The position numbers and the translations under genes were made by a program. This document shows, in pieces, positions 18,024 to 25,629 of a DNA stretch of 64,000 bases (the stretch's first letter is position 1; every line of letters begins with the position of its first letter). The DNA is from an uncultured Phycisphaerales bacterium (GTDB lineage: Bacteria > Planctomycetota > Phycisphaerae > Phycisphaerales > UBA1924). Location: positions 1 to 64,000 of the forward strand of contig CALMPG010000051.1 of NCBI GenBank assembly GCA_937871915.1. Direction: 5' to 3'. The notes under the pieces were generated by a model. It searched no databases. It was not told the DNA's origin and saw nothing but the letters and a program-made list of their open reading frames with translations.

Positions 18024-18353
18024 ATGTCCAAGAACAAGAGCCACAAGTCGAGCCTCAAGCGGATCCGGTTGACCAAGACCGGCCTGGTGCGTCACAAGCG
18101 AGCCTTCGGCAAGCACTTGCGTTCGAGCAAGAGCAGCAAGCGTCTGCGGCGCCTGCGCACGGACAAGACCATGTCCAACCCCGAGGCGAAGCGCCTCGAG
18201 AAGTTGCTCTTCCGCCGCCTTCGCGGGCGCGACCAGGCCCGCGCGGTGCTGCGTCGGAGCCCGAACCCGCAGGAGCGGAAGCAGGCCCAGAGCGAGGCCC
18301 GGGCCGCGCGGACCAAGGCGGGGTTGAAGTACGGCGTCAAGAGCACCAAGTAA
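18024..18353 (+). CDS. rpmI: Ribosomal protein bL35 with C-terminal extension
   Basis: The start MSKNKSHKSSLKRIRLTKTG, then LVRHKRAFGKHLRSSKSSKRLRRLR.., is bL35. The usual protein ends after about 65 residues, near AKRLEKLL here. This one runs to 109 residues with an added basic tail (FRRLRGRDQARAVLRR.. LKYGVKSTK). It is followed by rplT as usual. infC, normally just upstream of rpmI, is absent: the preceding gene is the sigma-linked membrane protein. Upstream in-frame codons to 17823 run through repeat sequence and are unlikely to be translated. Confidence 0.93.
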   Translation: MSKNKSHKSSLKRIRLTKTGLVRHKRAFGKHLRSSKSSKRLRRLRTDKTMSNPEAKRLEKLLFRRLRGRDQARAVLRRSPNPQERKQAQSEARAARTKAGLKYGVKSTK

Positions 18354-18447
18354 GTTTCCGCACTCGATTCGAGTTTCACCAGTTCGACGGGCCAAGCGGG
18401 GCCGACAAGCCCCTCCCCGGATCGGACGCAACGACGGAGTTTTCCCC

Positions 18448-18828
18448 ATGCCTCGAGTTCGCAAAGGCGCAGCACGCACCCAGGCCCGCAAGCGCATCCT
18501 CCGCAAGGCCCGCGGGTACTACGGCTGCCTGCACAAGAGCAAGTACAAGGCCCAGGACGCGGTCATCCGCGCGGGCGTCTACCAGTTCCGGGATCGCCGC
18601 CGGTTGAAGCGGAACATGCGTCGGCTCTGGATCACGCGCCTCACGGCGGCGTGCCGGATGCGCGGCTGCCGGTACAGCCAGTTCATCAGCGGGCTCAAGC
18701 AGGTGGGCATCCTGCTCAACCGCAAGATGCTCAGCGAACTGGCGATCACGGATCCCAAGGTGTTTGACTCCATCTGCGACCAGGCCGTCAAGGCCAGCAA
18801 GGCCGTGCCCACGAAGGTTGCGGCGTGA
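18448..18828 (+). CDS. rplT: Ribosomal protein bL20
   Basis: The 126-residue product MPRVRKGAARTQARKRILRK, ARGYYGCLHKSKYKAQDAVI and RDRRRLKRNMRRLWITRLTA is a full-length bL20, essential for early assembly of the large ribosomal subunit and an RNA-binding autoregulator in several bacteria. It follows rpmI at 94 bases. An intrinsic terminator lies 29 bases downstream, so rpmI-rplT form a unit. Confidence 0.97.
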   Translation: MPRVRKGAARTQARKRILRKARGYYGCLHKSKYKAQDAVIRAGVYQFRDRRRLKRNMRRLWITRLTAACRMRGCRYSQFISGLKQVGILLNRKMLSELAITDPKVFDSICDQAVKASKAVPTKVAA

Positions 18829-18857
18829 GTCGGTAGGGTCATTTCACGTTCGGCACA

Positions 18858-18895
18858 ACAAGCCTGACCGATCTCGGTTAGGCTTGTTTCTTTCC
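18858..18895 (+). terminator. Intrinsic terminator after rplT
   Basis: A 12-base stem (ACAAGCCTGACC paired with GGTTAGGCTTGT, one G-U pair) with a six-base loop is followed by TTCTTTCC. It closes the rpmI-rplT unit just before the M50 protease gene. Confidence 0.85.
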
Positions 18896-18905
18896 CGGAG
18901 GCGGC

Positions 18906-19631
18906 ATGCTCGGCGGATGGTGGGCCAGCTCGGCGTACGAGATGGGCGGCGTGGCCCTCGTGGCCGCGTGGGTCATCTGGGTGGTGCTTTCGATCACGCT
19001 CCACGAGCTTGCGCACGGGTGGGTGGCGGTCAAGCGGGGCGACCAGACGCCGATCCTGACGGGGCACATGACGTTCAACCCGATCGTGCATATGGGCATT
19101 CCGAGCCTGGTGATGCTCGGGCTGCTGGGGATCGCCTGGGGGATGATGCCGATCGACCCGTCGCGGATGCGGGGGCGCTATGCCGAGGCACTCGTGGCCG
19201 TGGCGGGGCCGGCGATGAACTTTCTGCTGGCGATCTTCTGCATCGTCGGCGGCGGGGTGATCATGGGGTTCATACCGGCGGCGGAGTTGAGGGAGTTCGT
19301 CAACCATCCGTTCATGACGGCCAACAACACCGCCGCCATCTTGCCCAAACTCGCGGTGTTCGCGGGTGTGGGCGCGATGATCAACATCGGGCTGGGCTTG
19401 TTCAATCTGATTCCGTTTCCGCCGCTCGACGGCTCGCGGATTCTCGGGAACTTCTCCGCGGCGTATCGCCGGTTTGCCGTGACCGAGGCCGGGCGGATCA
19501 TGAACTTCATCGCGATGGTGCTGGCGTTTTTCTTCGCCGGCTACATCATCGTTCCCGTGTGCGGGTTGATCACGATCACGGGCATGCTGGGGGTTTCGGC
19601 GGTCATGAAGCTCCTGGGCGTCGGGGGGTGA
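18906..19631 (+). CDS. M50 family (site-2-protease-like) membrane metalloprotease
   Basis: The 241-residue multi-pass protein carries the zinc motif HELAH (33-37, LHELAHGWVAVKRGD) and the second metal-site segment NLIPFPPLDGSRIL near residues 165-178. These are the two hallmarks of M50 intramembrane proteases of the SpoIVFB/YwhC-like short class. No PDZ or CBS domain is present. Likely role: intramembrane cleavage of a membrane-bound regulator, and the window holds two ECF sigma/membrane partner pairs that could be substrates (inference). Confidence 0.9.
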   Translation: MLGGWWASSAYEMGGVALVAAWVIWVVLSITLHELAHGWVAVKRGDQTPILTGHMTFNPIVHMGIPSLVMLGLLGIAWGMMPIDPSRMRGRYAEALVAVAGPAMNFLLAIFCIVGGGVIMGFIPAAELREFVNHPFMTANNTAAILPKLAVFAGVGAMINIGLGLFNLIPFPPLDGSRILGNFSAAYRRFAVTEAGRIMNFIAMVLAFFFAGYIIVPVCGLITITGMLGVSAVMKLLGVGG

Positions 19632-19666
19632 CTCGCCCGGCGGCGCGGCGACGGTAGACTCCGCCC

Positions 19667-20977
19667 GTGAAATACGTGGTCATCATCGCCGACGGAGGGG
19701 CCGACTTTCCCATCGAGCAGCTTGGGGGCCAGACGCCCTTCGAGGCGGCGCGGACGCCGCACGTGGATGCGCTGGCCAGGGCGGGGCGGATCGGGCGGGC
19801 GGCGACGACGCCGCCGGGGTGGGCGGCGGGGTCGGATGTGTGTTCAATGTGTCTGCTCGGGTATGACCCGACGGTGTACCACACCGGGCGTGCGCCGCTG
19901 GAGGCGGCGGCGCTCGGGCTGGAACTTGGCGAGCGGGATTGCATCTTTCGGGTGAACCTGGTCACGGTGGGGGAGCCGGGGACGAGCGACGGCGGGCTGA
20001 TGCTCGACCATTCGGCGGGGGCGATTTCCAATGCCGAGGCCCGCCCGCTTGTCGAGGGGCTGATGGAGCACTGGCGGCTGCACGAGCCGGCGCTGGCGGC
20101 GGACCTGCGGCTGACGCCGGGGGTGAGTTATCGCAACATTCTGGTGGATGTGTCGGGGAATCGGCCGGGGGGCGGGGCACGCGACTACGGGGCCCTTGTG
20201 ACGGTTCCGCCGCATGAGATTCCGCGACGGCCGTGGATCGAGCACATTCCGACGGCGCGTGCCGGCTCTGGAGAGCCGGCCCACCTTGCGGCGGACATCC
20301 TGCGGCGGCTGATGGAACTGGCGCGGGTGTATCTGCCGACGCACCCGATCAACGCGGCGCGGATCGCGGCGGGGAAGCGGCCGGCGAACATGGCGTGGAT
20401 CTGGGGTCAGGGGGGGCGGCCGCGCATGCCGTCGTTTCAGGAGAAGTATGGCCTTCGTGGGGCGATGACCACGGCGGTGGACCTGCTGGCGGGGATCGCG
20501 ACGCTCATCGGGTGGGACCGGCTGGACGTGCCGGGTGTGACGAGTTACCACGACAACAACTATGCGGGGCAGGGTCGGGCGACGTGCGAGGCGCTCGACG
20601 AGTACGACATCGTGTGCTGCCACGTGGAGTCGCCCGACGAGTGCGCCCACCAGGGGGACTGGAAGACCAAGACCGAGGCGATGGTGTCGATCGACACGCA
20701 CATCGTGGGGCCGGTGGTCGAGCGGCTGCGGGGGTTCGGCGATCCGGAGAAGGAGCGGGGGGCGGTGGGGTGGCGGCTGTTGTATCTGCCTGATCATTAC
20801 ACGCTGGTGTCCACGCGCAAGCACGATGCGACGCCGGTGCCGTTTCTGATGGCGGGGGCGTGGGTCCGGTCGGCGGTGGAGCGGCCGTACAGCGAGAAGG
20901 CCGCGCTGGAGAGCGATCTGAGCGTGGATCCGGGGCACGAGCTCATGGAGTATTTTCTGCGCGGCGGGCTGCGGTAG
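19667..20977 (+). CDS. apgM: Cofactor-independent phosphoglycerate mutase, archaeal type
   Basis: The 436-residue product belongs to the alkaline-phosphatase-like superfamily: VVIIADGGADFPIEQLGGQTP with the metal Asp at position 9, GSDVCSMCLLGYDP (nucleophile region), YHTGRAPLEAAALG, FRVNLVTV, and metal ligands in DNNYAGQGRATCEAL, VCCHVESPDECAHQGD and LPDHYTLVSTRKHDATPVPF. It interconverts 2- and 3-phosphoglycerate in glycolysis. The related ThrH/homoserine-kinase-like branch of this family is an alternative that sequence alone cannot exclude. Confidence 0.88.
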   Translation: MKYVVIIADGGADFPIEQLGGQTPFEAARTPHVDALARAGRIGRAATTPPGWAAGSDVCSMCLLGYDPTVYHTGRAPLEAAALGLELGERDCIFRVNLVTVGEPGTSDGGLMLDHSAGAISNAEARPLVEGLMEHWRLHEPALAADLRLTPGVSYRNILVDVSGNRPGGGARDYGALVTVPPHEIPRRPWIEHIPTARAGSGEPAHLAADILRRLMELARVYLPTHPINAARIAAGKRPANMAWIWGQGGRPRMPSFQEKYGLRGAMTTAVDLLAGIATLIGWDRLDVPGVTSYHDNNYAGQGRATCEALDEYDIVCCHVESPDECAHQGDWKTKTEAMVSIDTHIVGPVVERLRGFGDPEKERGAVGWRLLYLPDHYTLVSTRKHDATPVPFLMAGAWVRSAVERPYSEKAALESDLSVDPGHELMEYFLRGGLR

Positions 20978-20983
20978 GAGTCT

Positions 20984-21745
20984 GTGTTGGCCGAGACACC
21001 CGAACCAACTTTGCCCGATCCGGAGGAGAAGCCGACGATTCCGCTCGAGCCGGTCGCGGAGGGCGATCCACCCGCACGCGGCACATCGTCGATTCTCAAC
21101 CCTTCCGGCGATGCGTGTCCGAACTGCGGCGCGGGCATGGCGGCGGAGGCGGTTGTGTGCATGGCCTGTGGGTACGACATGACGGCCAACCGGGTGGTGA
21201 CGCCGCGCACGGGCGTGGACGAGGTGGATCCGGAGCCGGAGGATCAGGGGCCGGCGGAGTTCGTGAGGCCGGGCGGGAAGCCGATGGTGCTGGCAATCGC
21301 GGGGGCGGTGGTGCTTCTTGCGGCGGCGGTGGCGGCGGGGTCGAACGCGCCGAGGCGGGAGTTCAGTGCGCAGGCGGCGATGGTCTTGCTGGTGCTGTAC
21401 CGGGCGGTCATCCATACCGGCACGGGGCTGGCGGCGGTGTGGTGCGCGGCGAGGTACGTCGAGGAACGATTCGGGAGCGTTCGTCTGGCGCTGGCCCGGG
21501 TGTTCGTGGCGGTTGCGGTGTTCTGGCTGGTGTCGTCGCTGCGTCTGCCCATCGAGAGCGAGTGGCTGGAGCGGGCCGTGCGGTGGCCGGTGGCGCTGGG
21601 GTGCTATTGGCTCACGCTGTTTGTGCTGTTCCGGCGGAGCCGGGGCGAGACGCTGGTGCTGGCCCTGCTGCACGTGGGGACGTGGATGTTCGTGGAGATG
21701 GGCATCCAGTTGGGCGTGTGGTTGCAGGACGCGGCGGGCAAGTGA
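20984..21745 (+). CDS. Zinc-ribbon multi-pass membrane protein, unknown function
   Basis: The 253-residue product has an acidic Pro-rich leader, then a zinc ribbon (CPNCGAGMAAEAVVCMACGYDM, about 44-65), then four or so membrane segments. GTG 20984 is only three bases from the AGGAG at 20976-20980. TTG 20987 at six bases is the more plausible initiator. This ribbon-plus-TM layout recurs at 33024-33452. Function unknown. Confidence 0.72.
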   Translation: MLAETPEPTLPDPEEKPTIPLEPVAEGDPPARGTSSILNPSGDACPNCGAGMAAEAVVCMACGYDMTANRVVTPRTGVDEVDPEPEDQGPAEFVRPGGKPMVLAIAGAVVLLAAAVAAGSNAPRREFSAQAAMVLLVLYRAVIHTGTGLAAVWCAARYVEERFGSVRLALARVFVAVAVFWLVSSLRLPIESEWLERAVRWPVALGCYWLTLFVLFRRSRGETLVLALLHVGTWMFVEMGIQLGVWLQDAAGK

Positions 21746-21760
21746 CGATGGAACGCTGAC

Positions 21761-23488
21761 ATGCCCACCGCCCTGGTCCATCCACAAGCCACCACGCCAC
21801 CTGCTTCGGGACTTGACTGGAGGGCCATCGCGGCCCACGGCATCGGGCGGGGAGACTTCGGCGCGCTGGTGTTCTCCGGCGCGACCGAGGCGATCGGGGA
21901 GGCGGCGGGGTATTGCACGTGGTCCACCGCCCGCAAGTTTGCGCTGCCCGACCCGCGGTTGCGGGCGGATCGGGACCTGGCACGGGATCCGGCCTCGCCG
22001 CTTCCGCTGTGGTCGAACGACCGGGTGCGGCCGATGCCGGGGGTGTGCTTTGTGTTCGCCGATCCCGGGCATCCGGCCATTGACACGTTCGAGGCGCGGG
22101 GCGGGGTGGAGTTCGAGCACTATGTGGTGCTTTCGCGGCTCACCGAGAGTCGCTTGATGGAATGGCGGGTGCGTCGATTTCTCGACGCGCCGGGTGGGCG
22201 TTGCATTGCGCTGCTGGGGTTTGGGGATCAGGGGGCGAGGTTCGCGTCCGCGCTGGCGGAGCGGGGCGTTGATGCCGGTCGTCTCTTTGTCGTTGATGAC
22301 CGGCCGGAGCGGCAGGTGGCGGCGGCGAATGCGGGGATGGCGGTGGTGTCGATCGATGACGCCGTGGTTGGCGAAGCGGCGCTGATCGCCACGCCGCTGG
22401 CGAGCGTTGGGCGGTTTTCGGGCGCAATTCGCCGGGCGCGGGGCGAGGGGCGGCCGGTGCTGGACAACTCGCGCTCGTGGGATGGGCGCGCCGAGTTCAC
22501 CGCCCGCGGGGCGGCGCTGGTGACGGGGGCGGTCGATCGGTGTGTGTCGTGTGATGCGGGAACGGTGAGAGTCGCGGACCATGGGCTGGCGCTGGGGCTG
22601 TCGGTGATCGAGGATGCGGGCGTGTCGATGGGCGGGGTGGAGTGTCGGGCGCTGCGGGGCGGGCGCATGCTGGCGAGAGGCCATGAGGACGGACCAATCG
22701 ATCTCAGCGGCGCGATCGACCCGCTTGGCTCCCGGGCGCGTGGCACCGGCGCCTCTCGCTGGTTCGTCGGGCTGTCGGGCCAATCGAATCACATCGACGC
22801 GGCATTGGGCATCTTTGCGGCCCGGGAGTTCCTGAGGGATCTGTACCTGGACGCCGCGGGCGCGCTGCTGCCATCCGAGCATCGCGGGGCGCTCGGCGCG
22901 ACGGCGTTCGAGTCGCTCGTGGCGCGCACGTGCACCGGGCGCTCGCTCGGGTCGCCGTTCATGAGCGCGATGGAGCAGACGGCGATGGGCGTGCTGGCGC
23001 GACGCTATTCGGGCCACGGCGCGGCCGGGCACCCGATCATCGAGATCGGCTCGGCGCTCGGCGGCAGCGCCGTGCTCATGGCCACGGCGACGCGGGGAGA
23101 CTCGGCGGCGGTGGGACCGGAGATCGTTTCGATCGATCCGGATGGCCCGACGCGAGGGGCCATGCGGGCGGTGTTCGAGGTCGAGGGCGTCGGCGCGAGG
23201 CTTACCCAGATTGTCAAGACTTCGGACGAGGCGATCGCCGAGGTCGTACGGATGCATCGCGAGGTCGGGTTGGTGTTCATCGACGGCCTGCACACCGCCG
23301 AGGCGGCGTCCCGGGACTTCGAGAACTATGCCCCGCTGGTGCGCCCGGGGGGGTGCATCGTCTTCCATGACTGCGACGCCCGCCACTCCGGGGTGTTCCG
23401 CACCGTGGCCCGGATCGCGGCCACGGATCCGCGGTTCGCACTTCGGTGCATGATCGACACGCTCGCGGTGCTTGAGCGGAAAACGTAA
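21761..23488 (+). CDS. Class I methyltransferase fused to large N-terminal domain
   Basis: The C-terminal third (about 400-575) of the 575-residue product is a CmcI/Methyltransf_24-like SAM-binding Rossmann domain: HPIIEIGSALGGSAVLMATA, IVSIDPDGPTRG, LVFIDGLHTAEAASRDFENY and VRPGGCIVFHDCD. The N-terminal part contains a second nucleotide-binding-like stretch (IALLGFGDQGARFASALAER, VFVVDD-type strand RLFVVDD, then LIATPLASVGRF). The two modules look like a methyltransferase joined to a sugar-modifying or redox Rossmann domain. Substrate unknown. Start ATG 21761 follows the previous stop by 15 bases. Confidence 0.75.
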   Translation: MPTALVHPQATTPPASGLDWRAIAAHGIGRGDFGALVFSGATEAIGEAAGYCTWSTARKFALPDPRLRADRDLARDPASPLPLWSNDRVRPMPGVCFVFADPGHPAIDTFEARGGVEFEHYVVLSRLTESRLMEWRVRRFLDAPGGRCIALLGFGDQGARFASALAERGVDAGRLFVVDDRPERQVAAANAGMAVVSIDDAVVGEAALIATPLASVGRFSGAIRRARGEGRPVLDNSRSWDGRAEFTARGAALVTGAVDRCVSCDAGTVRVADHGLALGLSVIEDAGVSMGGVECRALRGGRMLARGHEDGPIDLSGAIDPLGSRARGTGASRWFVGLSGQSNHIDAALGIFAAREFLRDLYLDAAGALLPSEHRGALGATAFESLVARTCTGRSLGSPFMSAMEQTAMGVLARRYSGHGAAGHPIIEIGSALGGSAVLMATATRGDSAAVGPEIVSIDPDGPTRGAMRAVFEVEGVGARLTQIVKTSDEAIAEVVRMHREVGLVFIDGLHTAEAASRDFENYAPLVRPGGCIVFHDCDARHSGVFRTVARIAATDPRFALRCMIDTLAVLERKT

Positions 23489-23516
23489 GAACGGCGGGCC
23501 CGCCATATCATTCTCC

Positions 23517-24080
23517 ATGGCCGTTCGCACCCTGATTTCCCGTGACCGGATCGCCGCCCGCATCGAGGAGATGGGGCGGAAGATCACCGCCGACCTGCGG
23601 GCGTCGATGGATGGGCGGGCGTCGGACGAGCCGCACCTGATGCTCGTGCCGATCCTGACGGGATCGATGGTGTTCACGGCCGACCTGATCCGGCACATCC
23701 CGGTGAAGATGAGCATCAAGCCGGTGACGATCCGCAGTTACCACGGGACGGCGACGAGTTCGCAGGGCGCGACGATCAGCGGCGATGTTCCGACCGACCT
23801 GGCGGGCAAGCACGTGCTGGTGGTCGATGACATTCTCGACTCGGGGCGCACGCTCGGGCTGATCCGCCGGCTGTTCGCGGCCCAGCGCCCGGCGAGCCTG
23901 CGCATCGCCGTGCTGCTCCGCAAGGACGAGGCCACGGGCCGGCGCGAGGAGCACGTGGAGGTTGAGTACGTCGGCTTCGACATCGGCGATGAGTTCGTCA
24001 TCGGGTATGGTCTGGACTACGACGGGTACTACCGCAACCTGCCCGACATCGGCGTGCTGACCCCGGAGGCCGTGGGCTGA
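23517..24080 (+). CDS. hpt: Hypoxanthine phosphoribosyltransferase
   Basis: The 187-residue product has the type I PRTase fold: LMLVPILTGSMVFTADLIRH (PPi loop), VTIRSYHGTATSSQG (flexible loop) and the PRPP motif VLVVDDILDSGRT (100-112), then YVGFDIGDEFVIGYGLDYDG. It salvages hypoxanthine or guanine to IMP/GMP. An in-frame start at 23472 overlaps the upstream gene and is less likely. The next gene starts three bases after the stop. Confidence 0.94.
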   Translation: MAVRTLISRDRIAARIEEMGRKITADLRASMDGRASDEPHLMLVPILTGSMVFTADLIRHIPVKMSIKPVTIRSYHGTATSSQGATISGDVPTDLAGKHVLVVDDILDSGRTLGLIRRLFAAQRPASLRIAVLLRKDEATGRREEHVEVEYVGFDIGDEFVIGYGLDYDGYYRNLPDIGVLTPEAVG

Positions 24081-24082
24081 GC

Positions 24083-25342
24083 ATGAGCACGATCCCCGCC
24101 CATTCCGTCTCGTCCACCCGGTCCGCGCCGGCGGCGGCGGCCGAGATCGACGGCGTGGAGGTCATCCGCCCGGCGGGTCGCTCGGTTATCGTCATCGCCT
24201 TCGGCTGGCTGGTGCTCGCGTCGATGCTCGCGATCGTGTGCTTTTCGACGCTGATGTGGGGCAGCCCGGGGCCCGGACGCGGCGGGCTGCTGCTCCTGCC
24301 GATCATGGTCTATCTGATCGTGCTCGTCATGGCCGCGGTTGTTCGCAACGCCATGGTGTTCCACCTCACGCCGAGCCGTGGCGCGGCGGCCCGGGGTGTG
24401 TTCCGACGATGGAGTGTTGAGGTCCGTCTGGAGGACGTTCGCAACGTGGCCGTCACGCGTTCGCTGGTGCAGCGGGTGCTGGGTCTGGGCACGATCCGCA
24501 TGACGGCGGCGGGGATTGGTCCGGCGGTGGTGTGGAACCACGTCGATCGGCCGGTGGAGTTGGCCGCGCGGGTGCGGGGGGTGATCGACGGGGTGCGCGG
24601 CGGGGGGGCGGGGAGGGGTGTTTCGGGTCGGCCCGCCTCCGGCGCGCCCGCGAAGCGGCCGATACCACCCGTGGTGCCCGTTCCGAGCAATGACACATCG
24701 CCCGCACGGCTCCCGGTCATCGGCCTGGCCGGCGGCATCGGCGCGGGCAAGAGCGCCGTCGCGGCGGCCTTCGAGCGGCTGGGGTGCCTGGTGATCGACT
24801 CGGACACGCGGGCCAAGGCCGCGCTGGATCGGGCGGATGTCCGGGAGGCGCTGGTCTCGTGGTGGGGCCCGGGCATCCTCGCCGACGATGGGCGGGTGGA
24901 TCGGAAGCGGGTCGCGTCGATCATTTTCACCAACGCGGATGAGCGTGAGCGGCTGGAGGGGCTGGTGCATCCGATCGTTCGCGATGATCGGGCCCAGATG
25001 ATCCGCGACGCGGCGGCGGCGGGGGCCGGCGCGGTGATCGCGGTGATCGTGGATGCTCCGCTGCTCTTCGAGGCGGGCGTGGACGCCGAGTGCGACTGCG
25101 TGGTGTTTGTGGAGGCACCGCGGGAGGAGCGATTGCGGCGCGTGCTGCACGCCCGCGGGTGGGACGAGAGCGAGCTGGACCGGCGCGAGGCGGCCCAGTG
25201 GCCGCTCGACGAGAAGCGGGCTCGATCAACGTTCGTCGTGGATAACGGGGGGGATGTCGGTTCGCTCGACCCGCAGGTGGCGGGCATTCTTGCCCGAATG
25301 CGGTCTCCCGTGGCACCCGAGGAAACCGCGACGGAATCGTGA
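24083..25342 (+). CDS. coaE: Bacterial PH-domain membrane module fused to dephospho-CoA kinase
   Basis: The 419-residue product is one open frame. Residues 34-87 hold two membrane segments. Residues 92-172 look like a bacterial PH (DUF304/bPH2) domain: FHLTPSRGAAARGVFRRWSV, EVRLEDVRNVAVTRSLVQRV and LGLGTIRMTAAG. After a Pro/Gly linker (173-208) comes complete CoaE: IGLAGGIGAGKSAVAAAFER (P-loop 217-224), DSDTRAKAAL, VIVDAPLLFEAGVDAECD and DEKRARSTFVVDN. CoaE makes CoA from dephospho-CoA and is normally soluble and about 200 residues long. Here it would be tethered to the membrane. If the join were an assembly error, both halves are still intact. Confidence 0.88.
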   Translation: MSTIPAHSVSSTRSAPAAAAEIDGVEVIRPAGRSVIVIAFGWLVLASMLAIVCFSTLMWGSPGPGRGGLLLLPIMVYLIVLVMAAVVRNAMVFHLTPSRGAAARGVFRRWSVEVRLEDVRNVAVTRSLVQRVLGLGTIRMTAAGIGPAVVWNHVDRPVELAARVRGVIDGVRGGGAGRGVSGRPASGAPAKRPIPPVVPVPSNDTSPARLPVIGLAGGIGAGKSAVAAAFERLGCLVIDSDTRAKAALDRADVREALVSWWGPGILADDGRVDRKRVASIIFTNADERERLEGLVHPIVRDDRAQMIRDAAAAGAGAVIAVIVDAPLLFEAGVDAECDCVVFVEAPREERLRRVLHARGWDESELDRREAAQWPLDEKRARSTFVVDNGGDVGSLDPQVAGILARMRSPVAPEETATES

Positions 25343-25360
25343 GCGTGGGGCCCGGATTGG

Positions 25361-25369
25361 TGGTATACT
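25361..25369 (+). promoter_or_regulatory. Extended -10 promoter candidate for rho
   Basis: TGGTATACT has the extended -10 form TGn-TATACT. No good -35 lies 17 bases upstream. It is 261 bases ahead of the rho GTG, leaving a long untranslated leader in which Rho autoregulation, as in other bacteria, would be possible. Confidence 0.45.
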
Positions 25370-25629
25370 TGCGTGCAGGGGTCGGGTGTGCCGCCTATCG
25401 AAGGGCAGCGGGAGCGATCACGGACGCGAGTCCGGGGTCGATGATTCACAGGCTGGCCGACCAATCCGTCCGTTCGTGGATGGAGCGTTCGAGGTCGGGC
25501 CAACCCAGCGCATGTACTCAGAGCGGTTGACGCGGCGCACCACGCCGAGCCCTCCGCCTAGAGACCGTTTTTCCGGCGTCCGCCGTTCGGCGTGACGGAT
25601 CACCACCCCACATCCAAAGAGTTGAACAC

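Noticed and set aside
19844..23719. A minus-strand frame of 1291 codons opposite apgM, the zinc-ribbon gene and the methyltransferase
   Set aside because: It has Arg/Pro/His-rich shadow composition and no domains, and the plus strand carries recognised genes throughout.
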